64,000 bases of DNA from Zanthoxylum bungeanum (Eukaryota > Streptophyta > Magnoliopsida > Sapindales > Rutaceae): assembly GCA_019454045.1 (NCBI GenBank), contig SKCR01036118.1, forward strand, positions 17,627 to 81,626. The letters run 5' to 3'. A program made the position numbers and the translations under genes. The notes under the pieces were generated by a model, which did no database searches, was not told the DNA's origin, and saw only the letters and a program-made list of their open reading frames with translations. Below, one piece after another: positions 33,899 through 46,579 of this stretch. The number at the start of each line of letters is the position of its first letter. The stretch's first letter is position 1.

Positions 33899-36403
33899 TG
33901 TAGGCACTGCATTTTTGCATATAAGTCCCTATGATGAGTCTCATATGGAGACACTACCTTTTAAGTCGCGAAAGTCGCGGGAAACGGACGACGGAAGGGA
34001 ACCGTTATTTTTGTTAGATTTTAGTCGCTTGTTTAGCTTCAGGCTCGCTTGTTGGACCTCCGTTATTAAAATACACCCTTAGCCTTGGCCCAAAACTACA
34101 CCAAGCCAAATCAAAAAAAAATAATTAAAACATTTAAAATAAATGTCACAAATTAAATTAAATTAAATTAAAACTAAATCAAATCCAAATTAAAATTAAA
34201 ATCAAATTAAATAATTCACTCACCAATTTAAATTATTCCTTTCATTTAATAAACTAAATAAAATAAATATCATTGCCTAAACTATTTAAATCAAATACCA
34301 CACATGCATCAATAATTGATTTTGTTTCCTTTCAAAAACCATGCAAACCCTAATTCATTCCCTCTCTCTACAAAAACAACAAATAATCTCCAACCCTAGC
34401 TATCTCTCACGCAGCTAAGAAAAAAACCAACACCCTAGAGGAAACTCTCATACACGGCATGCACAAAGTAGATAAACCCTAAGCCTTTACACAGAAAACA
34501 ACTCATCAACAAGCAACTGCCTCAACCTTCACGCCCTCCTCACTTAAAACACCAATAAGCAACCTGACCTGCCTCCACCTAGCCACACATTGCCTTCAAC
34601 TTCATACAGAGAAAACAACAACAAAACGGAGTGAAAACAGTGACCAAAACAGCAAAACAGCGAGCTAAGACGTTAATCTAGTGAATCGAAAGAGTTGCAG
34701 AGTGATAGCCCTTCCGACGGCCGTGAAACACGAGTCCGAAAGTCGACATAAAAGGTTAGGCCTGATGGTACTTTTCCTATAATTTCCATCTATCTTTTTA
34801 ATTGTTTTATTTATTTTTATCGCATGAGAGTCATTTATTGGTGCATGATTGTGGCCCTTGAATAGATAGAAAATGCATGAATTGTAAAATGATTTATGTT
34901 GTGGCCCTTGAATAAAATGAAAAATGTGTCGCCTCTCGTGGTATATAGGATGGAAACCCGGACATAAATTTCATAGCCGATTCCGAATGGATGGTAGTAT
35001 GATCTGTACACGGGATACAACTCCACGTACCACTTGAGTAAACGGCGCATATTTCGTGTTATGTTGTCTTGATTTGTTTATTATTTGCTACTTGATTTCC
35101 GCATGTTATTTGTTTATGTAATGATGAGATAAAGCGCATGGGCTTAGTAAGTGCGATTAAATGTCCTATATTTTGAGAGGTTAAAATCTTTTACCACGAT
35201 GCTTTGCCGCGCCGGATAATGTATATTCGATTGGATGTGAGATATGTTCAATCGGATACATGAAGTCTGATATAATTGTCTTTACTTTTTATATATGTAT
35301 TGTGTTGTTTGCGCATGGGCTTAGTAAGTGGGATTAAAGGTCCTATAAGTCAATGGGTTAAAAGCCTTTACCACGATGCTTTGCCATGCTTCTTACTATG
35401 TCATTTAACCTTTTGTGTATCATTGCTTCACTTACGCATGCATTACGAAGTTCCATATAGTTATCTTCATTTTTGTACGCATTGTAATGAAAGGTGCATG
35501 GGCTTATTATGTTGGACTAAAAGGTTCTTCGTTTGGGGAAGAAAAGCCTAAAAGGCTACCTTTACCACGATATTTTCCGTGTCTTCCATCCATTGATAGC
35601 ATCATCTACCCTTGTCTTAGCTTGATCTATTGTCAGTCGTATATCCATGTTATGATAGCATTTGGGTATTATTTCTCGCGGTATATAGGATGGAAACCCA
35701 GACATAAATTTCGTAGCCGATTCCGAATGGACGGTAGTGCGGTCTGTACTTGGGATACAAATCCACATACCACTTGAAAAATGCACACGTGTTTGTCAAT
35801 CTTAGATATCATATTCCGTATCATGACATTGCATGTCTATTCCGTATTCATAATTGCCTCTTCAGTTGTTTATTTTCATTATGCGCCTAATTGTCTTTCC
35901 TTAATATGTATGCTTGTATGGATGTCATTTGTTTGAGCTTCTGTGTCTACCAATGTGAAATTATATGCTTTCCGTATGTCAATTTATCTTTATGCATGCA
36001 AATTTGGACATAGATTATATGCAAATAGGTTGTATGCAAATTTGGACATAGATTGTATGCAAATAAGTTGTATGCAAATATGAAGATGTGTTACATGTGA
36101 ACTTGGATAAACTTTTGATTTATGCATGTGAAATAGAATACCCTTGGGAATGTATGTTGCTAGATTCGATTAAATTATTGCACAAATCATATCATTACAA
36201 GTGGCATAAGTAAGGGACCATTCTGAACCCAATGGTTTGAGTTCTTCCCTTGCGAGGGGTGAGTGCGGCCTTAAATCTTTCTCCCGGTTCACACCTGGTG
36301 GCGACTCCATTATTCTCCGGTTTAGTCTCCCGCGGGCTACTCCGTACTCCTAACCGCGCCGCGAGCCCGGAACAGCATGTGTCACCCAGTTTCTATTCCC
36401 ACA
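33899..36403 (+). repeat. C 5' LTR (2,505 bp)
   Basis: TGTAGGCACTG start and TTCCCACA end. Internal duplicated blocks are present: the segment with GCGCATGGGCTTAGTAAGTG is repeated about 175 bp apart (35132 and 35311), and the block around GATGGAAACCC occurs near 34949 and 35689. A TATGCAAAT-rich short tandem repeat covers 35995-36080. Compared with its partner it lacks about 510 bp at roughly 34606. Frames at 35276-35786 are chance frames. Confidence 0.88.
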
Positions 36404-36406
36404 GTC

Positions 36407-36423
36407 TGGCGACTCCACTGGGG
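36407..36423 (+). promoter_or_regulatory. Primer binding site of C
   Basis: TGGCGACTCCACTGGGG starts three bases after the LTR end. TAT/Ogre elements carry primer sites of this kind, which I recall as tRNA-Arg type. The tRNA match was not computed. Confidence 0.7.
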
Positions 36424-36939
36424 AAAGAAAATCGGCCCCGAAATATTTTCTTGTAATGTTTGGATTTGTGCTTTAATTAACCGTGTCTACAGTGGGTAAA
36501 ATGGGGGTTTGATCAAAGATATTTTAAGGCTAGGTAATGGTTTGGTGTCTTCCTTCATTCACTACCTTTCTATAAGGAATAGCTGTGAAGGCACCTAGAT
36601 AGTCATGACCATTGGCCTGTTGTGACAAACTAATTTGGAGGACTTGTTGCTTATTCCTGTCACCAAGCGATAAGAGCCTAAGAGGCTTTGATATTTAAGA
36701 GAGTTCGCTCCACCCTCCTTATGGGGAATCTGCAACAAGAAATCCATTTGACAGTTAGTCATACGCTATGACTTGTTGGCACGTACTTTAGGGTATAAAA
36801 AAGGTTCGCTCACTTGGTCGTTCGAACCCTTGAGTGGGGAGACCTAGTTGTGGGCAATCCTTCGCCAGTGAGAGTCTTTGTCTATACTCCCACGAACCCA
36901 CGCGTAGACCGGGGTTGTATGGCCTATAGCAATTATTTC

Positions 36940-37560
36940 CTTGTGCTTGTGGACCATCCTCATTTGGATGCAGTTGGACTTTTTGTCAGAAATACGAACT
37001 TGTTGGGCCATTTAAATTGGGACGAGTTCGTATCCTATGAAGATTGGGCCCAAAGCTTCTAAAATGTTGATGGGCCACCTTATAGAATTTAATATTTTAA
37101 TGCTTGAATTATCTCTATGTGTTTGTGCTTGTGGACCATCACCATTTGGACGCAGTTGGGCTTCTTGTCAGAAATGCGAACTTATTGGGCCATTTAAACT
37201 GGGATGAGTTTGTATCCTATGACAATTAGGCCCAAAGCTTCTGAAATGTTGGTGGGCCACTCTATAGAACTTATTGCTTTATGCTTGAATTATCTTGTTA
37301 TGTTTGTGTTTTTAGCCATCGTTATTTGGATCCAGTTGGACCTTTTGTCAAGAGATGTGAACTTGTTGGGCCATTTAAACTGGGACGAGTTCATGTCCTT
37401 TGACAGTTGGGCCAAAGGCTTCTAAAATGCCGATGGGCCATTTTATGTATAGGCCTTTTATCATTTGAAGTTATTTGGTTATGTTATCGCGAAGTGTAAA
37501 CCTGTTGGGCCATTTCAACTGGGACAAGTTTGCACCGCGCAATAATATGGTTGAACACTT
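36940..37560 (+). repeat. About 181-bp tandem repeat upstream of gag
   Basis: Copies of the block TTGGGCCATTTAAA followed by TGGGACGAGTT recur, anchored at 36996, 37178, 37359 and about 37497. The first two periods are 182 and 181 bp and the last is shorter. Two copies happen to be open in a frame giving NLLGHLNWDEF followed by S..WA..F (ends at 37062 and 37425). The repeat field lies between primer site and gag. Confidence 0.85.
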
Positions 37561-37675
37561 TAAAATGATAATGGGCCAATTAGTGCAAATTCTTTTATAA
37601 GCTTATTTATTCCATACATCGCATACATGACATGCAGTCATGCATACACGCATCATGCTAACCCCTTGTGTTCTA

Positions 37676-38516
37676 AAAAGCCATCATAGATACCCTTTGG
37701 GTTGGGGGAAGACTTGTTAGAAGACCATCAGCCAACAAGAGTGAGTCATCCAACGAGGGATCCCGCCTGGATCAATTAGAGACCAAAGTAACAGGAATTA
37801 TTGAGATATTACAAGTTCTGACTAATGTTGTGGCCAGTTTGACCGTACTCTGTATAGCCGATAACAGAGAGATGTACAATCAGAATAGAAAGACCTTCGG
37901 GGAACCTTTGGAGACCAAACTCCCTCCTTCTGAGATCGTCCTTATCAGGGACAAGCAATTCTCCAATTTAGGTAGACATTTGTCAAAGTTGTTTGAACAG
38001 CTGAAAATGAAAGGATTCCTAAGTCCCTTGAAACCTAAACCACTTCCAAACCCTGTACCATGCTACCTTAAGCTAAACCTTTACTGTCACTACCACCGGC
38101 AAAGAGGCCACGAAACTAAAAAATGCTCCCGCCTTAGGCATGAGATCCAGGACCTCATCGACTCTAATAAAATACCAGAACCGGAAAAAGAACAAGCCAA
38201 CACACACAGAAAACCTCCACCTACCCACATTATTGACTCCGGCCTACCCGACAATCTTGTCTTCCAAACCCACAACTACCAAACTTCTTGCACGGGGATA
38301 CGGGGCAACAGTGGTAAAAATGAAATAAAACAGAGGGATGATCTTTGGGAAAACTTCTCAGACAGTGATGAGACAAAGGTTGCAAAAGGGAGAAGTGAAT
38401 GGGAAGAAGAACTATTGTACCTGGAGAAATTGATGGCCGAAGGAAATAAGAAAGCAAGGGAAGATAAAGTTGGAATTTATGGAGATGTTTGTCTCCCAGT
38501 TCTTATTCAGTTGTGA
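37676..38516 (+). CDS. gag: Element C gag (TAT/Ogre-like), partial
   Basis: A frame open from about 37676 to the stop at 38516. No clear ATG start is seen, and the nearest initiators are inside. It starts with an RLDQLETKVTGI coiled-coil-like stretch, followed by DKQFSNLGRHLSKLFEQLK. Then comes the zinc-knuckle-like YCHYHRQRGHETKKCSRLRH and EIQDLID, which I recognise as typical of gag in the TAT/Ogre lineage. The C-terminal half is charged, with EEELLYLEKLMAEG. Gag would package element RNA. It appears shorter than a full gag, and the region after the stop keeps related frames for a few hundred bases. Confidence 0.75.
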
Positions 38517-39990
38517 TCCAGCATTTATTAATAGAGACATTGATTTTGTCTATTTGTTCGAACCTTTTCTTAATGATAATAAAGATGTTCATTTCGTTAA
38601 CTTGCCCGAGTCTCTGCAACATAAGTATATTTGACAAAAGTATTCAACCTTGGTAATATGATACTCAACGATATTTCGAACCCGATGAGTTTTTGGAAGA
38701 TGCAAACAGAAAATACAGGATAGCCATTCAGCAATGGGAAACGGGACAGTGAGACTGTCAGATTTGGAGGAGATTGAGTTCACCGAGCCGATCGACGTGG
38801 AGATATTTGAACAGTACTTTACTTGAGGAAGAAAATACCGAGCAGTCACCAAGGGAATTGGCGGAAGACCTAACCCGACGGGATAAGAAACACATGCATG
38901 CATACATCTAACCCATTTTGCATTCCTTTTGTGTTTGTTTTGTTTTGTGTTCACAGGTTTTGAAGAAGAAAAGAGAAAGCAGAAAAGACAAGCCATTTAG
39001 AAATAACGAAAGCACAGTATCAGATTCGGGTAATAATCCTAGGGCTGAGGCCCATGTTGGTGACAGATGCGGGTAGTAATATGAGGGTTGAGGCCCACAT
39101 TGGTGCTAGTTTTGGGGAGGAGTCCCAGGGCTGAGGCCCATATGAGTTTGAGTTTCGGGAATGGATCTCAATGGGCGAAGCCCACATTATCAGAAGAGGA
39201 CGGAAGAATTTTGTGGAGTAAAAAAAAAGAGAGAGATAAATCTTTGATAGTTATACATATGTCCGGTGATGACGTTGTAGGGAGAAGCCTTAGAAACGAT
39301 AAGTGTGAGACGTGCTCTCGTCCGGTACTCTGATTGGATTGATCTCAGCTAGACTCACGAGCACTTGATTACGGGATCTCAACAGTGGAAACCTGAGTGG
39401 TTGGCAAGATGGCTAGTCGAAGGGATGATGGATCGGTGAATAACCGTTTGCCTGGATGTCCACCCTGGTTTACTTATGCTACGATATATGATATGGTTGG
39501 GAACAAAGAAAGTCTCTGAAAAGAAAAGAAAAATAGACCGCCTATAATCGATAAGCGTGAAGCTACCCATTGGTGAGTATTAGGACCACCATGAGGAGAA
39601 ATGCTACCTTAAAAGGTAGGTGTGTCGAAAAAAATATGAAAAGAATGAAAAGAAAGAGACAAGAAAAGAGAAGAAGACCATATCATGTTGAGTATGACGA
39701 AGTAATCACAGAGTGTGATCGAGACATCCAGTTTGGTTAGACCCACCGATCCGATTCTCCGAAACGAAATCATCGAGTTAGTTCACTTAAGGAATAAACT
39801 GCGAAAGAGCCTTGGCACACACACACTAGGAGTCTAGTTCAGATCACCTATTCAGAGGATCGGAGTTGAGTGTATCAAGTACTTTGAAGGTTCTCAAGTT
39901 TCGATGTGAAAGTATTCATTGAGGCCGAAAATATGTCTAGCTATCAGGATTATCTCATGAGAGGCAATTTAATATGTTGAAATGACACAT
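38517..39990 (+). other. C internal region after gag
   Basis: Just after the gag stop there is readable but broken coding sequence (FINRDIDF and HFVNLPESLQ near 38525-38630; LSDLEEIEFTEPIDVEIFEQ near 38755-38815). It may be the gag tail or a protease-side remnant. From 39000 it becomes non-coding, with early degenerate copies of the GAGGCCCACAT repeat at 39045-39190. No pol motif was found. Confidence 0.55.
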
Positions 39991-40009
39991 TAGCATCAGC
40001 ATCAGTCTT

Positions 40010-41520
40010 GCCGGGTATGGCACTCTAGGGGCGAAGCCCATATTATCATTATTAGTCTGGTCGAGTATGGCACTCTGGGGCGAAACCCACATTATCATTA
40101 TTAGTCTGGTCGAGTATGGCACTCTGGGGGCGAGGCCCATATCAGTATCAGTTTGGGACGAGGTCCATGTCAGTATCAGCATGGGGGCGAGGCCCATATC
40201 AGTATCAGTTTTGGGGGCAAGGCCCATATCAGTAACAGTTCGGGGGCGAGGCCCATATCATTATCAGAACCAATCTTGCCGGGTATAGCACCCTGGGGGT
40301 TGAGGCCCACGTCTTTATCAGTATCAGTCTTGCCGAGTATGGCACTCTAAGGGCGAAGCCCACATCTTTATCAGAATCAGTCTTGCCGGGTATGGCTCTC
40401 TGGGGGCGAGGCCCACATCTTTATCAGAATCAGTCCTGCCGGGTATGGCACTCTGGGGACGGGGCCAACATCTTTATCAGTGTCAGTGTGGGGGCGAGGC
40501 CTATATCAGTATCAGCCTGGGGGCGAGGCCCACATCAGTATCAGTTTGCGGGTGAGGCCCGCATCAGTACCAGTTTTGGGGATGAGTCCCAAGGTCGAGG
40601 CCCACATCAGCAGCAGTATCAGTTTTGGGGATGCATCCCAGGGGGCGAGGCCCATGTCATCAGCAGTTTTGGGGATGCGTCCCAGGGTGAGGCCCACATT
40701 CAGCATAAGCATCAGTATCAGTTGCGGAGATGAATCCCGAGGGCGAGGCCCACATCAGCATTAGTATCAGTTTTGGGGATGGATCACAGGGTTGAGGCCC
40801 ACATTTAGCATAAGCATCAGTATCATTTGCGGAGATAAGTCCCGAGGGCGAGGCCCACATCAACATTAGTATCAGTTTTGGGGATGAGTCCCAGGGTCGA
40901 GACCCACATCAGGCCCACATCAGTATCAGTAGTTTTGAAGATGCGACCCAAGGTTGAGGCCCATATTTCATCAGTAGTTTGGGGATGCGTCCCATGGTTG
41001 AGGCCCACTTTATCATATCAGCAGTTTTAGGGATGCGTCCCAGGGATGTAACCCACTTCTTCAGTATCAGCAATTTTGGGGATGCGTCCCAGGGTTGAAA
41101 ACCCCTATCATCAGCAGTTTTTGGGATGTGTCCCAGGGTCGAGGCCCATTTTGGCAACGTTATCGGGATGCGTCCTAGGGCCGTGAGCCCCCGTTGTCGG
41201 TTGCAGTTATCGGGATGCGTCCCAGGGCCGTTGGCCCCCTGCACCTTTAGTTTTGGGGATGCGTCCCAGGGTCGAGGCCTATTTTGGCAATGTTATCGGG
41301 ATGCGTCCCAGGGCCGTGAGCCCCCGTTGTCGGTTGCAGTTATCAGGATGCATCCCAGGGCCATTGGCCCCCTGCACCTTTAGTTTTTGGGATGCGTCCC
41401 AGGGTCGAGGCCTATTTTTTCAGCGGTATTGGGATGCGTCCCAGGGTCGAGGCCCCCGTTGTCGGTTGTAGTTATTTGGATGCGTCCCAGGATTGAGGTC
41501 TACTGTATCATCAGCTCAGC
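40010..41520 (+). repeat. Minisatellite field in C 3' untranslated region
   Basis: Three related unit types follow one another. One is about 57 bp (GCCGGGTATGGCACTC with GGGGGCGAGGCCCACATC, 40010-40460). A second is about 30 bp (GGGGGCGAGGCCCATATCAG with TATCAGT, 40130-40270 and 40480-40575). The third is about 45-65 bp, built on GGGGATGCGTCCCAGGG plus GAGGCCCACATCAG (40570-41510). From 41125 the unit changes again to GGGCCGTGAGCCCCCGTTGTC. The shared core is GAGGCCCACAT-CAG. Six or more long frames on both strands here are by-products of the stop-poor repeat. Confidence 0.9.
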
Positions 41521-41624
41521 GGAGCAGCAAGCACGTCAGGCAGCAGCTGGCGAGCTAGTTAAGTAAAAATGCATTGCATAACTTTGATAGGATTGTTCTT
41601 ATCACACACTGCACAAGTCTCATC

Positions 41625-41638
41625 AAAGTGGGGGCGAC
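41625..41638 (+). promoter_or_regulatory. Polypurine tract of C
   Basis: AAAGTGGGGGCGAC directly precedes TGTAG, the first five bases of C's 3' LTR. Confidence 0.8.
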
Positions 41639-41643
41639 TGTAG
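41639..41643 (+). repeat. First 5 bp of C 3' LTR = left target duplication of A3
   Basis: TGTAG here and TGTAG at 51724-51728 flank A3 exactly. The target was the very terminus of C's 3' LTR. Confidence 0.9.
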
Positions 41644-43693
41644 TGTTGGATAATATGACCCATAGCGTCACTATTTGCACAGATCATTGTGGTTGTTGTA
41701 GCAAATTAACTATGTAATAAGGAAATTGCACTCTCATCGTTTGTGATTAGATCACCATAGATATATAAATGAAGAGAGGTCCCTATGATTAGTTCCTGGA
41801 CTGAGAATGATATGAGACAGTATCAGTCCCCAAAGGTTTAATCATTAAATCCCTAGTCGTAGTATTATCGAGACTGGACATCGATAATGCGGAATAGACT
41901 AGTATTGCACTTGTGCGCGTTGTGAGGGCACAACGGCATAGTTCTCATATATATAAGTATTGGATACTTGTGCAAGTGCGATAGGAGGTCGTGTTTCACC
42001 GATGGTACGGGAAACAGCTTCGCTCTGGATAGACCCTTCGGAATCCCATTGGTATTATGACTAGGTGTCTATGGGAGGCCGAAATCAAGGTAGGTGTGTA
42101 TAGTCTTAACCTGAGACTTACATCGCTAATACTTACGACAATCGGTAAACTTTAGTTTTGGTGGTGGGGGATCTTAACTGTTTCTGTGTTCACCTATTCT
42201 GGGTTTATCAGAGAATCGTAGTGTATGGATGTGTGATGTCAAGACGGAAGTGTCACTCCAGTCATAATGGAGATGATGTCACGCAGGATACGGTATTAGT
42301 GCTCTTAAAGTGATGCGCATCCAATCGTGATATTATGACCAGGTCATGAATATCCGATTATAGAGACTAGTTACCAGACATCCGATATGTGTTTCGGACG
42401 GGGCAGACACTTATCCAGCCCCAGCCCTAGCACGTGATTATCCGATACTGGGCCGATATGCACAATACAATTGTATACTACGCTTGATACAGATCTAGAT
42501 ATTCTTTGATGAATATGTCCGGAGAACTTGGGAAGACTTGGTGCTTTGCTAGGAGTCGACCTTGTCTCGTAAATCGGTAGAACGTAGTACTTGGTACGTA
42601 CGTGATTCGGGCACTCCGACGACCGTATTTACTGCCAACTTATCCGGGGATCTCATGGGTCGCTTCCCGATAATCCACCGATGACGCACAACTTGCACTC
42701 TTGAATAATCTGGGATTATAATAGAAGAGAGAGAAAATTAATCTAGGATTAATAACGGAGATGTTTTATCCGGGATAAAATATCGTCTAAAGAGAGAGAA
42801 CGATTAATTCGGAATTAATCGATGTATTAATATATTCGATATATTAGACGAAATTGGATTTCGACGCGGAATTAAAATTAGATTTTAATTCGGGCAAACG
42901 AGTTAATTGAGAATTAATTCGTTAGCGACGTAAATAATAATTTCGCCGGGCGCGATTATTTATTAAATTCGATTGAATTAACGTCGCGACGTAAGCTCGG
43001 TATTTCGGAAATATCGAACCCGAACGCGTGAGTGCACGTGGGCCCACTTTCATTTGGAAACGTGTGGGGGCCCACATGACACATGTCATTCTAATGCTTT
43101 GCATGTAGATTGTGTACATTGTACTCAATGTCATTGCATGTAGTGTGTACAATGCACTCAATGTTATTGCATGGAAATTGAGTGTTTTATACTCTAAGCC
43201 ATTGCATGTTATGTGTCATAATTTTATTATTAATTTAATAAATTATGGCATAAATATAAATTGATTTTTGGTAAATCATTTGACAACTTAATACACATTT
43301 TCTCTCTCAAATTTCTCTCTTCTCCTCACGAAATCTACAAAGTGTGGACTGTTTTTGGAAGCCAAAAAACCGTGAGCTAAAGGGAAGCAAGAGTGGTTTC
43401 TCATGGTGAGAAATCAAGTGCTAGCACACTTACAAGTCTTGCGAAGGTGGTAGGGAGGTTCGACCATGAGACGGGATCCATCCGACGAAGCTAGGAGCTC
43501 CGTTTCTTCACTTATTTTCTGTTTTGTAGGCAGTGGACTGCATGCAGTAGGCTTACATGGCAGTGCGTTTTTGGGTTCATTCGTCTCCAAATCGACTCTA
43601 CCGATCAATGTGAGTATTCCGCTACCTCCGTTGATGTGTTCACACATAATTTCATGTCTTGATTTGATCTTGGGACCTTAGAATAAACCAACA
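41644..43693 (+). repeat. A3 5' LTR (2,050 bp)
   Basis: TGTTGGATAATATGACCC to TAAACCAACA. Ladder at 42705-42925, TATA-like block GCATAAATATAAATT near 43249, TGCTAGCA near 43422, and donor-like GTGAGTATT at 43610. Confidence 0.94.
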
Positions 43694-43694
43694 A

Positions 43695-43707
43695 TGGCAT
43701 CATGAGC
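43695..43707 (+). promoter_or_regulatory. Primer binding site of A3
   Basis: TGGCATCATGAGC, one base after the LTR: a variant of the initiator-Met tRNA site TGGTATCAGAGC. Confidence 0.8.
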
Positions 43708-46560
43708 TAATGTTGCAAGCATGAAATTTGTAGGGTTTAAATTTTTGGGTAAATGTTTGTTGAGCATGATTTGAATGAATTGTTTGTTTGAGTATGCTTA
43801 TAACATGTTTAAATTCATTTTGGTTGGACTAATTTGATGAAAAATGATTTGGAATTATTTTCCCCAAATTATATGCCTTGGCCGAATGCAAATTGATTTT
43901 GAATCATTGGAATTTTGTTGATTTTAATTCATTGATGAGTTAAAATCATGTAGGATGATGTTAATTTAATGTCAATTGGATTGTACTTTGAATTGAACAT
44001 AAACCCTAAATTCCATGTTTGGCCGAATTGGATATGCCCTAGTGTTGTCTTGGAATTTTTTGATTTTGATAATGGATGTATTGAAAATCATTCGGGATAT
44101 GTATTTAATGTCGATTGCGGATTAATTGGATTGAAACCGAATTGGACATGAAATCACTCCCTTGGCCGAGAGCATCAAAGCATGTAAATGGGTTTGATTT
44201 TTCATTATGTGTGTTTGACATGTGATAATGAATTAATATGATTAATGGACTAATTTGGTGTTTTAAAAAATGTTGATTTAGTTGATTAATCATATAATGC
44301 ACTTTTGATAATTAAATTGTGAAAATTGGATTTTTGGATTTAATTAATTGGGCCTAATTTTGAAATTAGAATTTAAAGTTGTAATTTGGGCCTATTGGGC
44401 TTGATTTATCAAGTTTGGTTTAGGCCAAGTGGATTGGATCCAATTGGGGCCAAAACCTTAACCATAAAGCCCAATTGCGGCTAATGAACCTTTATGTTCA
44501 ATTGGGCCTAATGGGCCAAGATTGATTTATGGGCTTATGGGGTAAATCCCGGATTGGACTTTGGTTATCGGTTTGACCCGAGTTGACCAAAAGTCCACGC
44601 CTTAAGAAATCAATCAAAAGCCCATTGGACTTTAATTGAATTGACGTTGGACGTTAATCGGTCTTTGAGACGCGTTACGATTAAATTTGGAATTTAAATC
44701 GAAAAGGTTTATTGAATAAAAGTGTAATATTTAATTTGGAATTGAATAATGAATTAGTATTAAATACATGTTAAATTAGATTAATGATGTAGTTTAATTT
44801 AATTCATGAATTCGTACTTTGAGTACTTATTCGCAAAAACGAGTTTGACTCGAACAAAATCAAATCGTTGTTTGAACATTGGATGATCACTTAATTATCA
44901 GATTAATTAATTTGATTAGATTGATTGATAGCATGCTTATGTGTGTGAATACGTGGTTGTGTTGAATGAATAATGTATATCGGATGGATATTAGTCGGGT
45001 GGGCAATTTTAGAAATTGTTGTAATAAATTCGATTTATTAAATTGGACCTGCGTGTCCAGCCTTATCACCTTCTTTCTCTTTGTATTCTCTTCTCACCTA
45101 TTCCCCTCTATGTATATGAGGTTTCTTTAGAAGTGTAGTGTAACGGGTAGAAGTAGTACAAGTGCTAGCGTGAGTGAGAAAGGGAGAGATTTGATCTAGG
45201 ATCAATGTGTTAAGTATCCATCCGCATATCATTATTATTTTATTTCATACTCGCTTTATTATGTATTTAGAATGCATGTTTAAGGGTGTATGATGATGAG
45301 ACCTTAATAAAGATAATTAAATTGGTAGCCAATTTGCACGCGAAAAACCCTCATTAAATATCATGCGTTTTTCCTTCCATTGAGTGATTCTTACTCAAGA
45401 TCCGAGATTGGCAGGGGTTGTTGGCCAAAGTCAAGCCCTTGTCCATCAAAGATGTGTTTTAATCACGAGGCTTTGTTCTATATCGGTGTCGTGTCCAAGT
45501 TGTGGTTTGTTGGCCAAAGTCAAGACCACTTCTTGTCCATTGACATTGATTACGAAGCCTCCATGGTCAATGGGTCCGCGCTTGACTGGGATCATCAGGT
45601 TTGTTGTGCCAAAGCCAAGGCCTAGTTGATTCAGAGGAAAAAGGTTAGGGTATATATATTGGATATATAGGCATATATGAGATATATGTTTAGGACTTGG
45701 ATGTCCACCTAACCGGATCTAGGAATTGGATGAGATCCAATTGATCTTAGAGATCTACCTAGTTAATTATCATACAATTTGTTGGCCAAAGTCAAGATTG
45801 TGTGATATTTAACGGGATCCTAGCCCACTAGGAAACACGGTTTCCCGAGTACTCGACAGAGGGTTAGAGGCTCGACGAAAAATAGTGGGAGGCAAGTATT
45901 GAATTTGCAACATTCGTTCGAATACTCGCTAAACACGCTCATTTATATTTTACTCGTCATATTAATCAAAAGTATTAGTCGGACTAATATTTTATGTTTG
46001 TTTAATAAATATATATAGTTGGACTATATACAAACTCATTCAAATATAGTTGATTTTGTAATTGGATTATAGTAATCAATATAATTGAATTAAATGATAG
46101 TTGATTTTATAATGGGATTATAGTAATCAATATTAAAATTGTAGTGATTAAATAATGGATTATTGTAATCATTATAATAAATAGTACCTTATTAATTGAT
46201 TAAATAGTTGGACTATTTAAATCAAGTAAAGAATTAAACGGTTGAATATTAAAATATATAATCATGGATTAAATGTTTTAAATGATTTAATTTTTCAATT
46301 GGGAATTTATAATAGGTTAATTTATTTGATAAAATAACTTATTATTACTAAGCCCATAATTAAGCAAATAGTAGAGCTAAAGTCTTTGGAAGATTTATGT
46401 GATGATGACTTTAGTGCTTAATTGATATACTTATATAAATCTATCTTTAGATTTAAAAGTATTAAAATTGCAATTAATAATTCTAGGAGAATTAATTGAC
46501 TATTCTAGTGGAGAAAAGTCAAAATTTGCAATTGGGCATGTAGCACAAGGTGCACATCAT
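43708..46560 (+). other. A3 long untranslated leader
   Basis: Homologous to the A1, A2 and B leaders. TTGGCCAAAGTCAAG lies at about 45421, 45509 and 45782, with the GCCAAAGCCAAGG relative near 45609. Downstream is an AT-rich stretch of TAATTGGATTATAGTAATCA-type repeats (46040-46230). No gene is supported; the frames at 45380-45629 overlie the motif. Confidence 0.72.
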
Positions 46561-46579
46561 TTCGATATTCTAAAACCCA

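Noticed and set aside
35276..35786. Frames of 91, 120 and 74 codons in the C LTR
   Set aside because: The homologous frames in the 3' LTR (53574-54147) are kept only because the LTRs are similar; no start context or domain, and they lie inside an LTR.
36814..37425. Two possible small genes with NLLGHLNWDEF
   Set aside because: They fall in a 181-bp tandem repeat in C's leader; kept as a finding but not called as genes.
39955..41471. Several long overlapping frames on both strands
   Set aside because: They are by-products of a GC-richer tandem repeat with few stops; all frames repeat the same short peptide units.
40010..41520. CRISPR-like regularly spaced repeats
   Set aside because: Units are adjacent and drifting with no unique spacers, and the context is a plant retrotransposon.
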